From the NCBI GenBank assembly GCA_016808115.1, contig JAEQBH010000293.1, positions 305,479 to 369,478 on the forward strand: DNA of 64,000 nt, in the 5' to 3' direction. Below the pieces are notes generated by a model, which made no database searches, was not told the DNA's origin, and was given only the letters and a program-made list of their open reading frames with translations. The position numbers and the translations under genes were made by a program. How positions within the stretch are numbered: the stretch's first letter is position 1; each line of letters begins with the position of its first letter. Below, in pieces: positions 21,892 through 33,200 of this stretch. The DNA is from Tetrastigma voinierianum (lineage: Eukaryota > Streptophyta > Magnoliopsida > Vitales > Vitaceae).

Positions 21892-23286
21892 TGATTAGTA
21901 CTCAAAAAGTGTTATTTTGAACCCTGTTTATTATAGGTTTTGAGCACTTTTTATGTACTAATTAGCGTAATTAACCCGATTTGCACATTAAGGTCCCTAC
22001 TATTCTACTGATCGCATTTTGTAGCGAGTACCCGGTTTTGCATGCTAATCGTGCCAAAATTGTTGAGTCAATCCAAGCACAAAGAATTCGAGTCAAACTC
22101 AGCATTGCAGATCAGAGACCATAAGGAAAGAAGAGCAAAAAATGCAACAAAATGGAGCACTACAGGAATTTTTGCAGGGTTGCGAAATTTTCGCAACAAG
22201 AAAATTTTCACACGATTGCGAAATTTGCTTCTTGCGCGCACTGTTCACAGCACTTGCCACTGTTCATCCTACCCTGTTGAATTCTTGTTGCACGTTTGAA
22301 TTTTTTCCTTTTTGTTACTCTTTTGATTTCTCCCTATTTTGTCCTTGTAATAGTTAATTGCTTTTGTTGATTTTGGTAATTTTGCTTGGTTGGGGCAGTA
22401 TATAAGCCCATGCTGCACTGCAATCAAACAACTTTTGCTCAGTAATAAAATAGGCGGGAACCTTTCAGCAGTTCCCGCTCTTTTCTTTTTCCCTCACTTT
22501 CCCTCATTTTCTCTCCTTATCTCGGCTGCCAAACACACCTGCGAGGATGTGACTGAGAGAGAATGGTTGGCTTCGTCGCTTTTCTCCTTGAAGAGGAGGG
22601 CTGCTGGCTAGGGTTTGGAGGTAACTAACGGCCCTCTGTTTTTTTTAACGCATGCATTTATGGGTATTTATGTTATGTTTCTCTCTATCTAAGTTTAAAT
22701 CTCTTAAATGTACCTTGATTAACCTGTATTTGGCAAGCTTTTAGGGTTCAGTGGATGCTTATTGCTAGATCACTTTGAGATTCGTCAGTTGCCTCATTGA
22801 TTCTTGTAGGGTAGATTTATGATGTATGTACTCACTGCCGGGGAGCATTCATGCTCTGTATATGCTGTTTTTTTCAAAAGGGAAAATTTTAGGGTTTAGT
22901 TTTAAAAGCTAAATGAAGATCCGGTTCGGGAAATGACTATAGGTCATCCTCCCCAATGCGAGGAAATGAACCCGAGGACCACTCGATGCATGTAGGACCT
23001 CGGAAACCATTGGCCCAATGCTTCAAGGAGTTCTTTTTCTTATTTTTCTTCATTTTAATTTCAATATGCACACCATCAACCTCCACTATTTTACCAAAAT
23101 CCATTGTTTTTATCACCACCTTAAAATCCAAACCAAATTCACCATTTTGGACTTCACTGCAAATCGTTTGTACGAAGAAAACCCATCCCTATGTTCGACC
23201 CTATAGCCACTATACTATAGTAGCTCTGCTATGGCATTAGAATTTAAGATATAAATTTTGTTGATTCCGATACACCTACTGTGGCA
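21892..23286 (+). repeat. Left LTR of deleted Athila-like element
   Basis: It begins TGATTAGTACTCAAAAAGTG and contains GGTTTTGAGCACTTTTT. It ends near TACTGTGGCA, followed by a decayed tRNA-Asp-type primer region with GAGGATGGTGCC at about 23308-23320. Confidence 0.82.
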
Positions 23287-23534
23287 CGAATCAAATGGCC
23301 GGCTATGAGGATGGTGCCTAAGTGTATTGTGGCTTGATGGAACATTTGCTGATCCTCGTGCAATCTTTGGTGAATTTTCTTTTATTTTTTTGTTTACCAG
23401 TTTCCTGACAGTTTGCCAATTTTTCTCTCTATTAATTTTTTTTTATTTAACATTACCCCTTTTTTTTTTTTTTGGTAGAATTGTTTTCCTTTTTTTTCCT
23501 TTGTTTGGTATGCGCCTATTGCTGCTGCGAACAC

Positions 23535-24330
23535 ATTTGTGAGTAAGGAATTATGAGGCGAGGGTTTATCAATCCCGATTCCAAGAACACAGGTGAATTT
23601 GGAATCTTGACCAAATAGAAGAGGAGAAGCGATACAGTCAATACACTATGGAGAGAAACCCTAGAGCATACATGTCAATGAGGATTAAAACCTTCATGGA
23701 AAAATCGACCATTGGGGAGAAATCCAGAGCATTATAGGTCAGCGAGGGACCATGAAATCAGTGGATAGAGTGCCCTCTTGTAGTGTTCCCACCTAATGCA
23801 CCTCACAGCTTCTCCATATTATGCCTCAACTCCTCAGCCACCACAACCACCACAGTTGACATCTTCAGTTGAGCAGGCAATACTGAACTTAGGCAAACTA
23901 GTGGATAATTTCATAGAGGAACAAAGGGCAATGGATGTCCAGGCCAATCAAGAAATTGACACAGTGGAGAGTTCCCTGAACAAGGAATTGGATGAGTTCC
24001 AGAATGAAATTGATGAAAAATTTGACATCCTGCAGCTATCCATCTCAAAGGTCACCAATCAGCTTGTTCAACAAGGGGAGGAGAATCTGAAGGAAGAGTG
24101 CCTAAGTGACACCATAGTGGAGAGCAGTCCATGTGACTAATAGTGGAATCCTCGGGACATTGGTGCTCTTTGTACACCTGGGAGAAGAAGGAAGCAATCC
24201 CCTTGTTGCTGACTGAGGAAGCAGTGGAAGAACACCAAGAGAACAATTTACCCTTGCCCCCTCTTGGCTCCGGTCTACATGCGCCTTCACACATCAGTCC
24301 CGACCCCGAGGCCCGTGCTGCTTGAAGCTA
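23535..24330 (+). pseudogene. Gag and pre-RT relic of deleted Athila-like element
   Basis: Positions 23535-23785 match the start of gag of the larger element (GAGAGAAACCCTA and ATGAGG blocks, partly duplicated). At about 23790 it jumps to the gag C-terminus: the open frame 23796-24140 (114 codons) keeps SSVEQAILNLGKLV and a predicted coiled coil (EIDTVESSLNKELDEF), equivalent to 50680-50880. At about 24143 it jumps again to the segment that follows protease (WEKKEAIPLLLTEE, compare 61440-61480). The gag centre, zinc knuckle and protease core are lost by deletion. Confidence 0.8.
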
Positions 24331-26223
24331 AGGTCATCCCTTTCTTTGTATATTCAATATTTTAGGAAGTTAATGGCCTCTATTTAGACCTTCGCCACTA
24401 CATCGAAGAAGTTGGCAGCTGCTCACACTGCATGGCATAGTGGATGGTTCGGGTCTTTGGTTTTTTAGATTTGGAGCACTGAACCTCGGCATTTCCTCTG
24501 AAGCTCAGCTGGGTCCATGACCTCGAGGAAGCTTAAAAGCGGTTTATGGGGAGCCTGATCTCCCAGCTGTTTGATTTTCCTTTTTATTTTTTATTTTTTA
24601 TTTTATTTTATTTTATCTGAAAACAGTGCATGAAGCGAGAGTCAGAGGCAATTTCGCGCCTTTAATGCGAATTTCGCCTTGTGGGCGGGTGCCTCTACTT
24701 GCTTGCGAGTACACTGCTTCCCATTTTGTTTTGCCCATAGCTTTCTCATCCGAACTCCGTTTTAGGTAATTTTGGTATCGTTGGAAATCTTAGAGAGTGT
24801 AGAATCCACATATATCTAGATAGAACACTTTTCAAATTATGATGAAGGTCTAATTTTCAAAATTCTCCAACTGGTCATTTTTTTCCTCTCTTTTCTTCTC
24901 CTAACTTGTTTATTTGAAGCGGCTTGAGTGAATAAGGTGTGGAGTGGAAGCTTGCAAGTATCCTATCAACAACAAGAACATCTCATCAAGGAGGTAGCAC
25001 TTCCTTCTCTAACTCGATCCAAGCCCATTGCGGGCGATGAGACATTTGGTTGGGAGGAGAGTTACGCGAAGGAGTGGCATTTGTTATGTTTTTGTTATTA
25101 TTTTGAAGCGAAGCCCGTTTGTGATGTTCGGTGGCTTGTTGGTTTCTTTTATTGAAGGTTGTTATACTATCTGACGGCCACCTCAAAAATTGCACCCATT
25201 TTTTTATGTTTTGCCTAGCCCGCAGTTTGGAAAATTGAAACTTTGTCCAATTCTATCGATGTTAAATTGGTTCCATGCCCAATTTGAGTGGATGATTAGT
25301 TGAATTCTTCTTATTTCGACCTTTTCTTCCACCTTAGCTAACCACACAATACACACGTTTCTTCAATAACCTGAAAAATTGCTTAGCCTCCTAAGCCTTG
25401 CAATAACCTACCCTAGTTTCGTTGACAACCTTTAATAGGTTAAGGACCCCCATGAATAGAAGGCCAATGTGTCTTCCAAATAAAAAATAAAAAAAGAAAC
25501 GAAAAAGAAAAAGAAAAAGAAAAAGGAGAAAAATTGCAACGCTCTGCCTTGAAACCTGAGCACAGTCCGAGGGGTATATGGTGAAAGCCTTTAAAGCCCA
25601 AGGCTCCTGGGTTAACTGTCGGGAGCCACCGACTTGGGCCTACTACACTGTGGATGGGTGGAGTTTAGCAAGTTATAGGTGTTGGAGTTTCGAAATCATT
25701 CGGAGTCCGGGGTGAAACCTGAAGAGTTAGTGGTCGAAAGCTCCTCATGACTTGGTTCCCTAAGCCTTAATCGTCGAGTCATCTGTGAGATCCCCGCTAC
25801 ATGGACTTTGGTGAGGTCGACTCTCAACATTGCCCCTGGCAACACAAAAAAGAGTTATGGAATAAGAGTGGGTCCTAATTCATTTAGGCTGGTTAGTGTC
25901 CTAGGTTGTAGTAGCTTGGTCAGAGAGTGCATTTTGCGCTTTATCATGAGAGCCAATAAACAAATACTTAGATTTTGGTGGAAGTTTCTGGTTGATTCAC
26001 TGAGATGGAGGCTCTTTTGATACTCAATTCTATATGGCTTTCATTCTCTCAAGATATTTATTAGGCAAGGGTTTGATAATTCTTACTTAGGGTTAGGCAT
26101 TACTCATTCACAACCTTTTTGAAATATATTTTTTGTGAACATAATTTTGATTTTGTTTAGTATGCTCTCTCTTTCTTTCTTTCTTTCTTTGCTAAGGGAC
26201 TAGCAATGTGTAGGTTTGGGGTG
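24331..26223 (+). other. Non-coding interior and 3' leader, deleted Athila-like element
   Basis: No coding domain is visible. The segment includes a GCGAATTTCGCC-type block near 24640-24700, a purine-rich run at 25475-25535, and a GC-balanced block at 25540-25800. Just before the right LTR is a GGTTTGGGGTG stretch (26213-26223), placed as the polypurine tract would be. Confidence 0.6.
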
Positions 26224-27638
26224 TGATTAGTACTCAAAAAGTGCTATTTTGAACCCTGTTTATTATAGGTTTTGAGCACTTTTTATGTACTAATCAGCGT
26301 AATTAACCTAATTTGCACATTAAGGTCCCTACTATTCTACTGATCGCATTTTGTGGCAAATTTTGTAGTTTTTGCGAGCTAATCGTGCCAAAATTGTTGA
26401 GTCAATCCAAGCACGAAGAATTCAAGTCAAACTCAGCATTGCAGATCAGAGACCAGAAGGAAAGAAGAGCAGAAAATGCAAAAAAATGGAGCACTACAGG
26501 AATTTTTGCAAGGTTGCGAAATTTTTGCAACAAGCAAAATTTCCGACTCACGCTAAATTTGCTTCCTTCACAAGTGACTGCTCACAAAGACTTACCACTG
26601 CTCATCCTACCCTATTGGAATTCCCGTCGCTCGCTTGAATTTTTCCTTTGGTTCTCTTTGATTTCTCCCTATTTTGGTCCTTGTAATGCTTAATCGCTTT
26701 TGATTTTGGTAATTTTGTCTGGTCATGATATAAGCCCCTCACAGATCAGAATCGGGACAACTTTTGCTCAAGACAAAATAGGCTGAACCTTTCAAATAGC
26801 ATTCCCGCTCTTTCTTTTTCCCTCACTTTCCCCCATTTTCTTTCTTTTCTGGCTGTTAAACACACACCTCTGAGGATGACAACTCAGAGGATGGTTGGCT
26901 AGATCGCTTTTCTCCTTGAAGAGGAGGGTCATTGCTAGGGTTTGAGGTAACTAACGTCTTCTTTTTTTTTTGTCTGCATCGCCATTTTATGGGTATTTAT
27001 GTTATGTTTCTCTTCCTAATCTTAGGTTTAAATCTCTTAAATGTACCTTGATTAACCTCAGATGGCAAGTTTAGGGTCTACGTTTACTGCTAGATCCACT
27101 GAGATTCATTAGTTGCATCCTATTAGTTACTGTAGGGTAGATTTATGATGTATGTACTCACTGCCGGGGAGCATTCATGCTTTGTAAATGCTGTTTTTTT
27201 CAATAGGGAAAATTTTAGGGTTTAGTTTTAAAGTTGGTACTGAAGATCCTGCCTCGGAAATGACTTATAGGCTCATCCTCCCCAACGAGAAATGAACCGA
27301 GACCTCACACTGCAGGACCCCCAAAAACCAGGTAGCCCAATGCTTCAAGGAGTTCTTTTCTATTTTTCGCTACAATTTAATATAACACCATCAACCTCCC
27401 ACCTATTTTTACCAAAATCCATTGTTTTTATCGTTCACTCTTAAAATCCAAACCAAATTACCATTTTAGACTTCACCGCAAATCGTTCGACGAAGAAAAC
27501 CCATCCCTCGTGTTCGAATTTCGAGCCACTATAATACAAGAGCTCGCTTACAAGCAAAGAGGGGATTTGTGATATAAATTTTGTTGATTCCGATACACCT
27601 ACTGTGGGCAATTTAATCAAATAGTCAAGATCTGGATC
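26224..27638 (+). repeat. Right LTR of deleted Athila-like element
   Basis: It starts TGATTAGTACTCAAAAAGTG and aligns with the left LTR throughout. Its second half carries many small indels relative to the left LTR. The right end is uncertain: 27610 (GTGGGCA) by comparison with the left LTR, or 27638 by the GTGAG duplication. Confidence 0.8.
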
Positions 27639-28630
27639 GTGAGTCCAACAGAGACAGTCCAGCCAAATGCGGCATGAAAGAAATACTGCGGTGTCGGGTA
27701 AAGCAAGTGTGGGGTCGTTAATCCCCCCGTGTGAAAAACCCGAACTTTGCTAAGTAGACATGATCACCGGTGGGTAGAGCCCATGGAAAATTTTGAAACG
27801 GCGTGCGGCGTGCGGCAATGAGAACCCAAGAAATTAGTGGCCCACAAATGCATATACACACAAAACTTGATTACATCAAGTGGCACTAGAGGACAACACG
27901 AGTGCGTATGGATTCATAAAACAAAAAGCTTTGTTTTAGAAAGAAATGGTCATTGATGGCACATCAATGGCAAGCATTGGAAGTATTTCCAATAGGGTTT
28001 TCAGTTATAAAAACAAAAAGGATCTTGTTTTGGAAAACGGGTCATTGGGCGAAAAACTAATAACGATATGATTTTCACACTTGACATATGCACGTGAGAG
28101 GGAGTCAATGAGGACTCAGGATACGGGCATGTTGAGTCGCATCTCATACATGGCATGTAGACTCCATTCTAGGATTGACATAATCATGAGTGGAATGTGT
28201 GTTTTGTGTTGCGTCCATTGCATGTGCACTTAGGTGGGGAGTAGCCCTTGTAGGAGATTATCATTGTTGGCTTACTTCACCCCGCCATGGGACCCCTTAC
28301 AGTACTGTGGATTCAGAGACCACGCCTCACTAGAGGCTAGGATTATGAAGGCCAGATATGGCTCATTCATGTTTCTTAGATATTATATTAGAACATGTTA
28401 GTTTTAATATAATGTTTTGTATGAAAGTGTAATTAACACTTGAAATTATTGTAATATAATTGGTGGTATTTTGATGAGTATGGAAGTATGGGCCCGATAC
28501 GGCCATTTTTACTCATGTTTCTAGTCTCGGGAATTGAGACAATTATTTTGTGGCATTGAGGACTCAATAGCTGCAAGTATTCCGCAGGTTAACGGATTGT
28601 CAACAGACCCTTAAGTTTTGGGGTGTCACA

Positions 28631-28635
28631 CAAAC
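28631..28635. repeat. Target site duplication CAAAC, right
   Basis: It matches 20563-20567 exactly. Confidence 0.9.
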
Positions 28636-28744
28636 CTAAATTTTAACATATAAAAGGAAAAGATAATATATTGGCATATTGGTTAAGTAGATAGATATTT
28701 GTAAAAGAAATAATTATTTTTGACTAATTTTTGTTTTACAGGAA

Positions 28745-29990
28745 CATGGCTCAGAGGAGAATCTCGAAAGCTAGAACTTTTCCATTTTGAACCGTAACTT
28801 TAAATGAAGTTTTAAACCCAAACCTTCAATTTCAAACTTTGCATTCTCAAAACCTTTTTGAAGAACATAAAATAATTGTGGATAACCTTTGGTCTTTAAA
28901 ACCTCAAAACTTTCCTAACCAAAACTTAGAATATGCTTATGGAAAAACTATCTTAGTTTTAGCCCAACATCTTCTACATTTGCAAAACCAATTTATTGCT
29001 TTGGAAACCGAAAAATTTTAAATGCTTAAAAGCCAATAAAACCTTATCAAAGAATTAGAAACCAAATTAGGTTTTTCAAATAATGTTCATAAAATCAAGT
29101 TAATTAATATGGTTAAAAAAATCGACTCTTCTTACCGAACAGTTTGAAAAACTTGTAGTTAAAAACAATTTCAGATATTTATGCTATAATAGAGTCTTTC
29201 TTTTTGCAAAAACACTATGAAAAAGTATTTAAAAACCAGAGTCTTTTATATCAACAATTTCAAATAAAAAATAGAAGAATTAGAACTGGATATATGGCCT
29301 ATCATGATCCTGATTTGTTTTTTGTTGTTTACCTTGCCTATGTAAACATGTTTTGAACTCATCCCTAAAATGATAGATCAAGGAATTTTGAAAACTATAT
29401 TTTTAACCAGTAGTTACCAAATCCCAAAGAATTTTCCTAAAGAATTAACAACCATTGTAGACTATCTTTTTTGAACTAAGAATTTTGTAGATCTTTCTTT
29501 TGAAACCATTTTCGCTTTATTCAAAAAATGTATTTTTGAACATAGTTCTGCTTATCGCCATGTTTATATAAAACACAACAAAGAACCTTTAACCTCTTAA
29601 ATAAAAAACCATGTAATGGGAAATGACCCAGCTAAAATGATTTTCTTTTATATTTTAATAGATATAAAGATTTTCAAAATTTTGATTTTAGAAACACAAG
29701 AAATTAAAAAAATTATCTTATTGGAGAAACTCAAACCATGTCTATTTGGAGAACCAAACCTTTAGATCAAATTTTGAATGCAAAATTTTTTGTAACCCCT
29801 GAAGAACAAGATTTTATAAACCAGTTTTGGGCAGATTCACTAGAAAATGTCCTACCTCTACGATGATTCAATTGGGAGAATCTAGAAGAAGAAAGTTATT
29901 TTGATTTTGAGAATGTAATGAAAAGATAAAGATGATATCAAATCAAGCAACAGTAATCACTCCGCAAAGAAGCCCTCAACAGTCTTATCA
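28745..29990 (+). pseudogene. EPRV second open reading frame, unknown function
   Basis: A start codon at 28745 opens a lysine- and serine-rich N-terminus just after the RNase H end. The region then reads as a phenylalanine-, glutamine- and leucine-rich protein of about 400 codons, broken by several stops and frameshifts; the longest clean piece is 28839-29021. A separate frame downstream of the polymerase is known in florendovirus-type EPRVs and is of unknown function there, so this is consistent with, but does not prove, that group. It is followed by an A-rich purine stretch (about 29998-30020) that may be the virus plus-strand primer. Confidence 0.55.
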
Positions 29991-30055
29991 GTCATAACAA
30001 AAAGAGAAACAAAAGAAGACGTATCAAAATGTGGAGAAGATCACTTCAACCACTT

Positions 30056-30060
30056 GTATA
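30056..30060. repeat. Target site duplication GTATA, left
   Basis: GTATA before TGTAAAACTC at 30061; repeated at 32015-32019. Confidence 0.9.
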
Positions 30061-32014
30061 TGTAAAACTCGTGAAAAATGCAATTTTTCTGAAAAATGGA
30101 AAAAAGGTAATTTTCCGTAATAGTCCGGTGGGAAAAGCTAGAATTTTTTTTAGATCTTGGATGATGAAACATACCACACCATTGGAATTGTCTCGCGAAA
30201 TCTACCTACTAAGCTCACTTGTCGATTCGAGATACGAAATTAAGTACGCTTTTCTGGGCACCGGTGCTCGTGACACAAGAGCTACATATAGCATGACCAT
30301 GTGGCTCACATATACCTTGAGGGGTGCACATGGCATGAGATTCATGTGGTGTAGCAATGGCCACCTAATGCTTGTGTTCATGTGACACATGGCACAAAGA
30401 GAAAAGATCCATGGCTCACATTAAGCCATGTGTTTTGTGGTGAGGTAAGTCAAACCAAAAAGGGGAAAAAAGGGAAAAGAAGTCATTTTTCCTGATTTAG
30501 TCAAAACAGAAGAGAAATGTAAGAAGATGAGAGAGCAGTGGTAGTTCACTTCTCTCTACGATCTACGGAGATTAGACCGTTGGTTTTCATCGGAGCAAGA
30601 GGCAAAGTTCAACTATGCAACGAGAGCTTCATGTGGGTACAAGAATCTGGGGTTTTCACCAAATTCCAAGAGGTAAGGGTCTTCTACCTGGCTATTCCGT
30701 ATTGAGAGTTTTATTCAATGGCCAATGGGTTCCAGCCTTAGAGCTGGGCTGGTTTAAGGACAATTCAGAATGAACTATGGGTGATCTAAGACCATTTCTT
30801 TGGTCTATTTGACTCGTTAATGCTTTCGAAATGGTATGATCTAGACGTTCATCGCTTAATGGCCTAATCGGTGTTTGCAGGATGTCTCTTAACCAAGATC
30901 GGGTTCAAGGTCGGAGGGACAGATGTACTCCTCGCTTTTGGATCTGAAATTCAAGATCTTTGTGTGTATCATTGCGTGACATTGAATGATATGTTGAAAT
31001 TGTTTGGTGAGTGATGTTGATATTTTCATGTTAGAAATATTGACATGAACTGTGTGTTTTATTTGGAAATTATTATGCATGTTGATATAATTTTCCAAAT
31101 GATGCATGGGTAAATATGCATGAGTAGGCATGTCCATATAGCATTCATTATATATATATGTGACATGATTGAGATAGGCAGTGACACGTTTGCATTGCAT
31201 TATGCACTAGTGCATCACATGAAATGAGTGTGGGTGCATGGGAAAATTAGCACTGGGTTTGGTGTTGAGGGTGGGCTTGGTCCAGGACATCAGCCCAAGA
31301 GTCGTGATGGTTACTCCGAGATTGTCCAAGAGTTTTGAATTAAAGTAGTTTTGTCTGACCGTCCAATAGCTTATAATAAAACTCTTTTCTGAGATCAGTC
31401 AATATTTGAATTACAAAAACAAAAATTTTTGTTTTGAAAACAAGCCACACATGGTGCATTGCATGTTGAGAGAAGTCGATGAGGACTTGGTATAGGGAAC
31501 ATGAAGAGTAGCATCTCATTCATTGCATGTAGATTCCATTCTAAGATTGACATAATCTGGTTTGGAATGTGTATTTTGTGGCATGACCATTGCATGCGCA
31601 CATAGGTGGGGAGTAGCCCTTGTAGGAGTTTACTCTACTAGGCATTTCTCACCCCGTCGTGGGATCACCCTTTCAGGTACATGAAGTATACAGGGAGACG
31701 GAGCTCACTAGAGGCCGATTTTGAGAAGAAAGCTGGAATGTGGCTTTGGCTTATATTTTTGTAAAACATGTATTAGAACAATTCATTTTGATATATGTTT
31801 TGTATAAGAGTGTAATTAAACTCTTGAAACTATTGTAATATATTTGAATGTATTTTGATGAGTATGGATGTATGGGCCCAATGCGACCATGTTTACTCAT
31901 GTTTGAATCTCGGATAACGAGACACTCAGTTTATGGCATTGAGACACTCAATAGCTGCAGGTATTCCGCAGGTTGACGGGTTGTCAAAGGACCCCCGGGG
32001 TTCGGGGTGTCACA
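30061..32014 (+). mobile_element. Solo LTR, family I
   Basis: This 1,954-bp unit starts TGTAAAACTC and ends TTCGGGGTGTCACA, with perfect GTATA duplications and no interior. It contains the shared LTR box at 31604-31623, an AGGTAAGGGT block near 30670, and the GTATTCCGCAGGTTGACGGG end block common to families I-IV. It split the EPRV between its second frame and its promoter. Confidence 0.93.
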
Positions 32015-32019
32015 GTATA
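32015..32019. repeat. Target site duplication GTATA, right
   Basis: It matches 30056-30060 exactly. Confidence 0.9.
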
Positions 32020-32336
32020 TGTTAATGTCAAATAGTAAAAGTATTAACTTTGTACACAAGGTCTAGTATACTTCGGGACACATGTCCTCATAAGTATTTA
32101 CTTTGTAATTAAAGTGTAGTGTACTTTGGGACACTTGTCCTCATAGGTGGTACAATTTTGTATTTTGTATTAAAATCTAGTTTTGTACTTTCAAAGCCAC
32201 TTGGCTTTGATGTCAATTCTTGTAACTATTTGTAAATAGTCTTAAAGTTTGTTTTTTTAGTTAGTTTACTTTCTATAAAAGGAAATAGTAGGAGTTAGAG
32301 AAATATAGTTGAGAGAGTAGAGAGTAGAGAGTAGAT
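32020..32336 (+). promoter_or_regulatory. EPRV promoter region with 53-bp upstream repeat
   Basis: This non-coding region follows the second frame. Two copies of TACTTYGGGACACNTGTCC, each followed by TCATARGT, start near 32069 and 32122 and would act as a repeated upstream element. A plant TATA box, CTATAAAAGG, lies at 32273-32282. A purine-rich leader starts near 32305. The layout is that of the pregenomic RNA promoter of Caulimoviridae. Confidence 0.7.
32274..32280 (+). promoter_or_regulatory. TATA box of EPRV promoter
   Basis: TATAAAA in the context TTCTATAAAAGGAAA matches the plant consensus. The polyadenylation signal AATAAA follows ~145 bases later at 32421-32426, as expected for a terminally redundant viral RNA. 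Confidence 0.75.
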
Positions 32337-32420
32337 ATTGGAGAGAAATAGAAAGAGTTGAAAAAATCAATAGAGAGAAAGTTGTAAAAGTTCATCAAAC
32401 CATGTATATATTATTGAAGC

Positions 32421-32426
32421 AATAAA
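32421..32426 (+). terminator. EPRV polyadenylation signal
   Basis: AATAAA lies in GAAGCAATAAAAGTAAG. The duplicated leader copy near 32970 has the same signal (GAAGCAATAAACGTAAG). Confidence 0.6.
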
Positions 32427-32826
32427 AGTAAGATTTGTTTTCACTTTCTTTTGTTTATACTTTGTTTTTATCTCTTTTATATTATTTAAGGGGAGAAAGG
32501 GGTAAAAGATAAGCCAGAACTGTGATTGATTTTAAAATTATAATCTGCTAACATACATGGATCTTGTTATCTTCTTATGGAAATGAAAATTTTTATAACA
32601 GTTAATTTTTGAACTTATGTTTTGAAAGAAATTTTAAAACTAGAGTCTTTAGTTTTAACCTATGACCTCACATCTCTGCTTCAATGACAAAAGGCGTGCT
32701 TTAGGGAGACTTTTGTCTGGTATTGTGGGGGGTTTATTCTTTGACACAAAGTGATGTTTTAAAATTTAGAATTTAATTCATAGTTTTGAGGGGAGATTGT
32801 CACCTTCATCATTTTCTTAAGAGAAA

Positions 32827-32838
32827 TGGTATCAAAGC
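32827..32838 (+). promoter_or_regulatory. EPRV primer binding site (leader copy)
   Basis: TGGTATCAAAGC differs by one base from the initiator tRNA-Met primer site. It lies ~550 bases downstream of the TATA box. Confidence 0.8.
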
Positions 32839-33200
32839 TCTTGTATGTTGATTAGTGATTATAGAGAAAATTTTAAATTAATTTCCATAGAGAGAAATAG
32901 AAAGAGTTGAAAAAAGCAATAGAGAGAAAGTTGTAAAAGTTCATCAAACCGTGTATATCTTTGTGAAGCAATAAACGTAAGATTTTCTTTCACTTTCTTT
33001 TGTTTATACTTTATTTTTTTTCTCTTTTATATTATTTAGGCGAAAAAAGGGGTAAAAGATAAGCAGAGAATTGAGATTGATTTAAAATTTTGCTATAATC
33101 CTGGTTAACATACATAAATCTTGTTATCTTTTTATGAAAATGAAAATTTTTATAACAGTCAATTTTTGAACCTATGTTTTGAAAGAAAAATTTTAGAACT

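Larger units (their letters stand above)
21892..27638 (+). mobile_element. Athila-like Ty3 element, internally deleted
   Basis: Two ~1.4-kb LTRs (21892-23286; 26224-27638) flank a 2.9-kb interior. The interior keeps only ends of gag and a post-protease piece and has no RT, RNase H or integrase. A GTGAG precedes the left LTR (21887-21891) and occurs at 27639-27643, a probable target duplication that sets the right end. It resembles the larger element at 47916-64000 in LTR, primer region and gag. It could have moved only with enzymes supplied by a complete relative. Confidence 0.8.
20568..28630 (+). mobile_element. Solo LTR, family I, split by Athila-like element
   Basis: It starts TGTAAAACCCGGG and ends GGGGTGTCACA, with perfect CAAAC duplications, so it is a solo LTR left by recombination. 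Without the 5.7-kb insertion at 21892-27638 it is about 2.3 kb. It resembles 30061-32014 (plus) and 44081-46211 (minus). It holds the shared LTR box AGGTGGGGAGTAGCCCTTGT at 28232-28251 and an AGGTAAGGGTTTT donor-like block near 21163. It contains no gene. Confidence 0.9.
32337..33200 (+). repeat. EPRV leader in tandem: full unit, then partial unit
   Basis: The segment from 32337 to about 32640 recurs at about 32886-33200, sharing AGAGAAATAGAAAGAGTTGA, GAAAGTTGTAAAAGTTCATC and TTTTTATAACAGT blocks. The first unit runs on through the primer site at 32827-32838. The second unit stops short and joins protein-coding sequence. The second unit restarts close to where transcription would begin. Confidence 0.8.

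Noticed and set aside
27604..27610. Right LTR end of the deleted Athila-like element at 27610
   Set aside because: GTGGGCA aligns with the left LTR end, but no duplication follows. GTGAG at 27639 matches the left flank, so 27638 was preferred with reservation.
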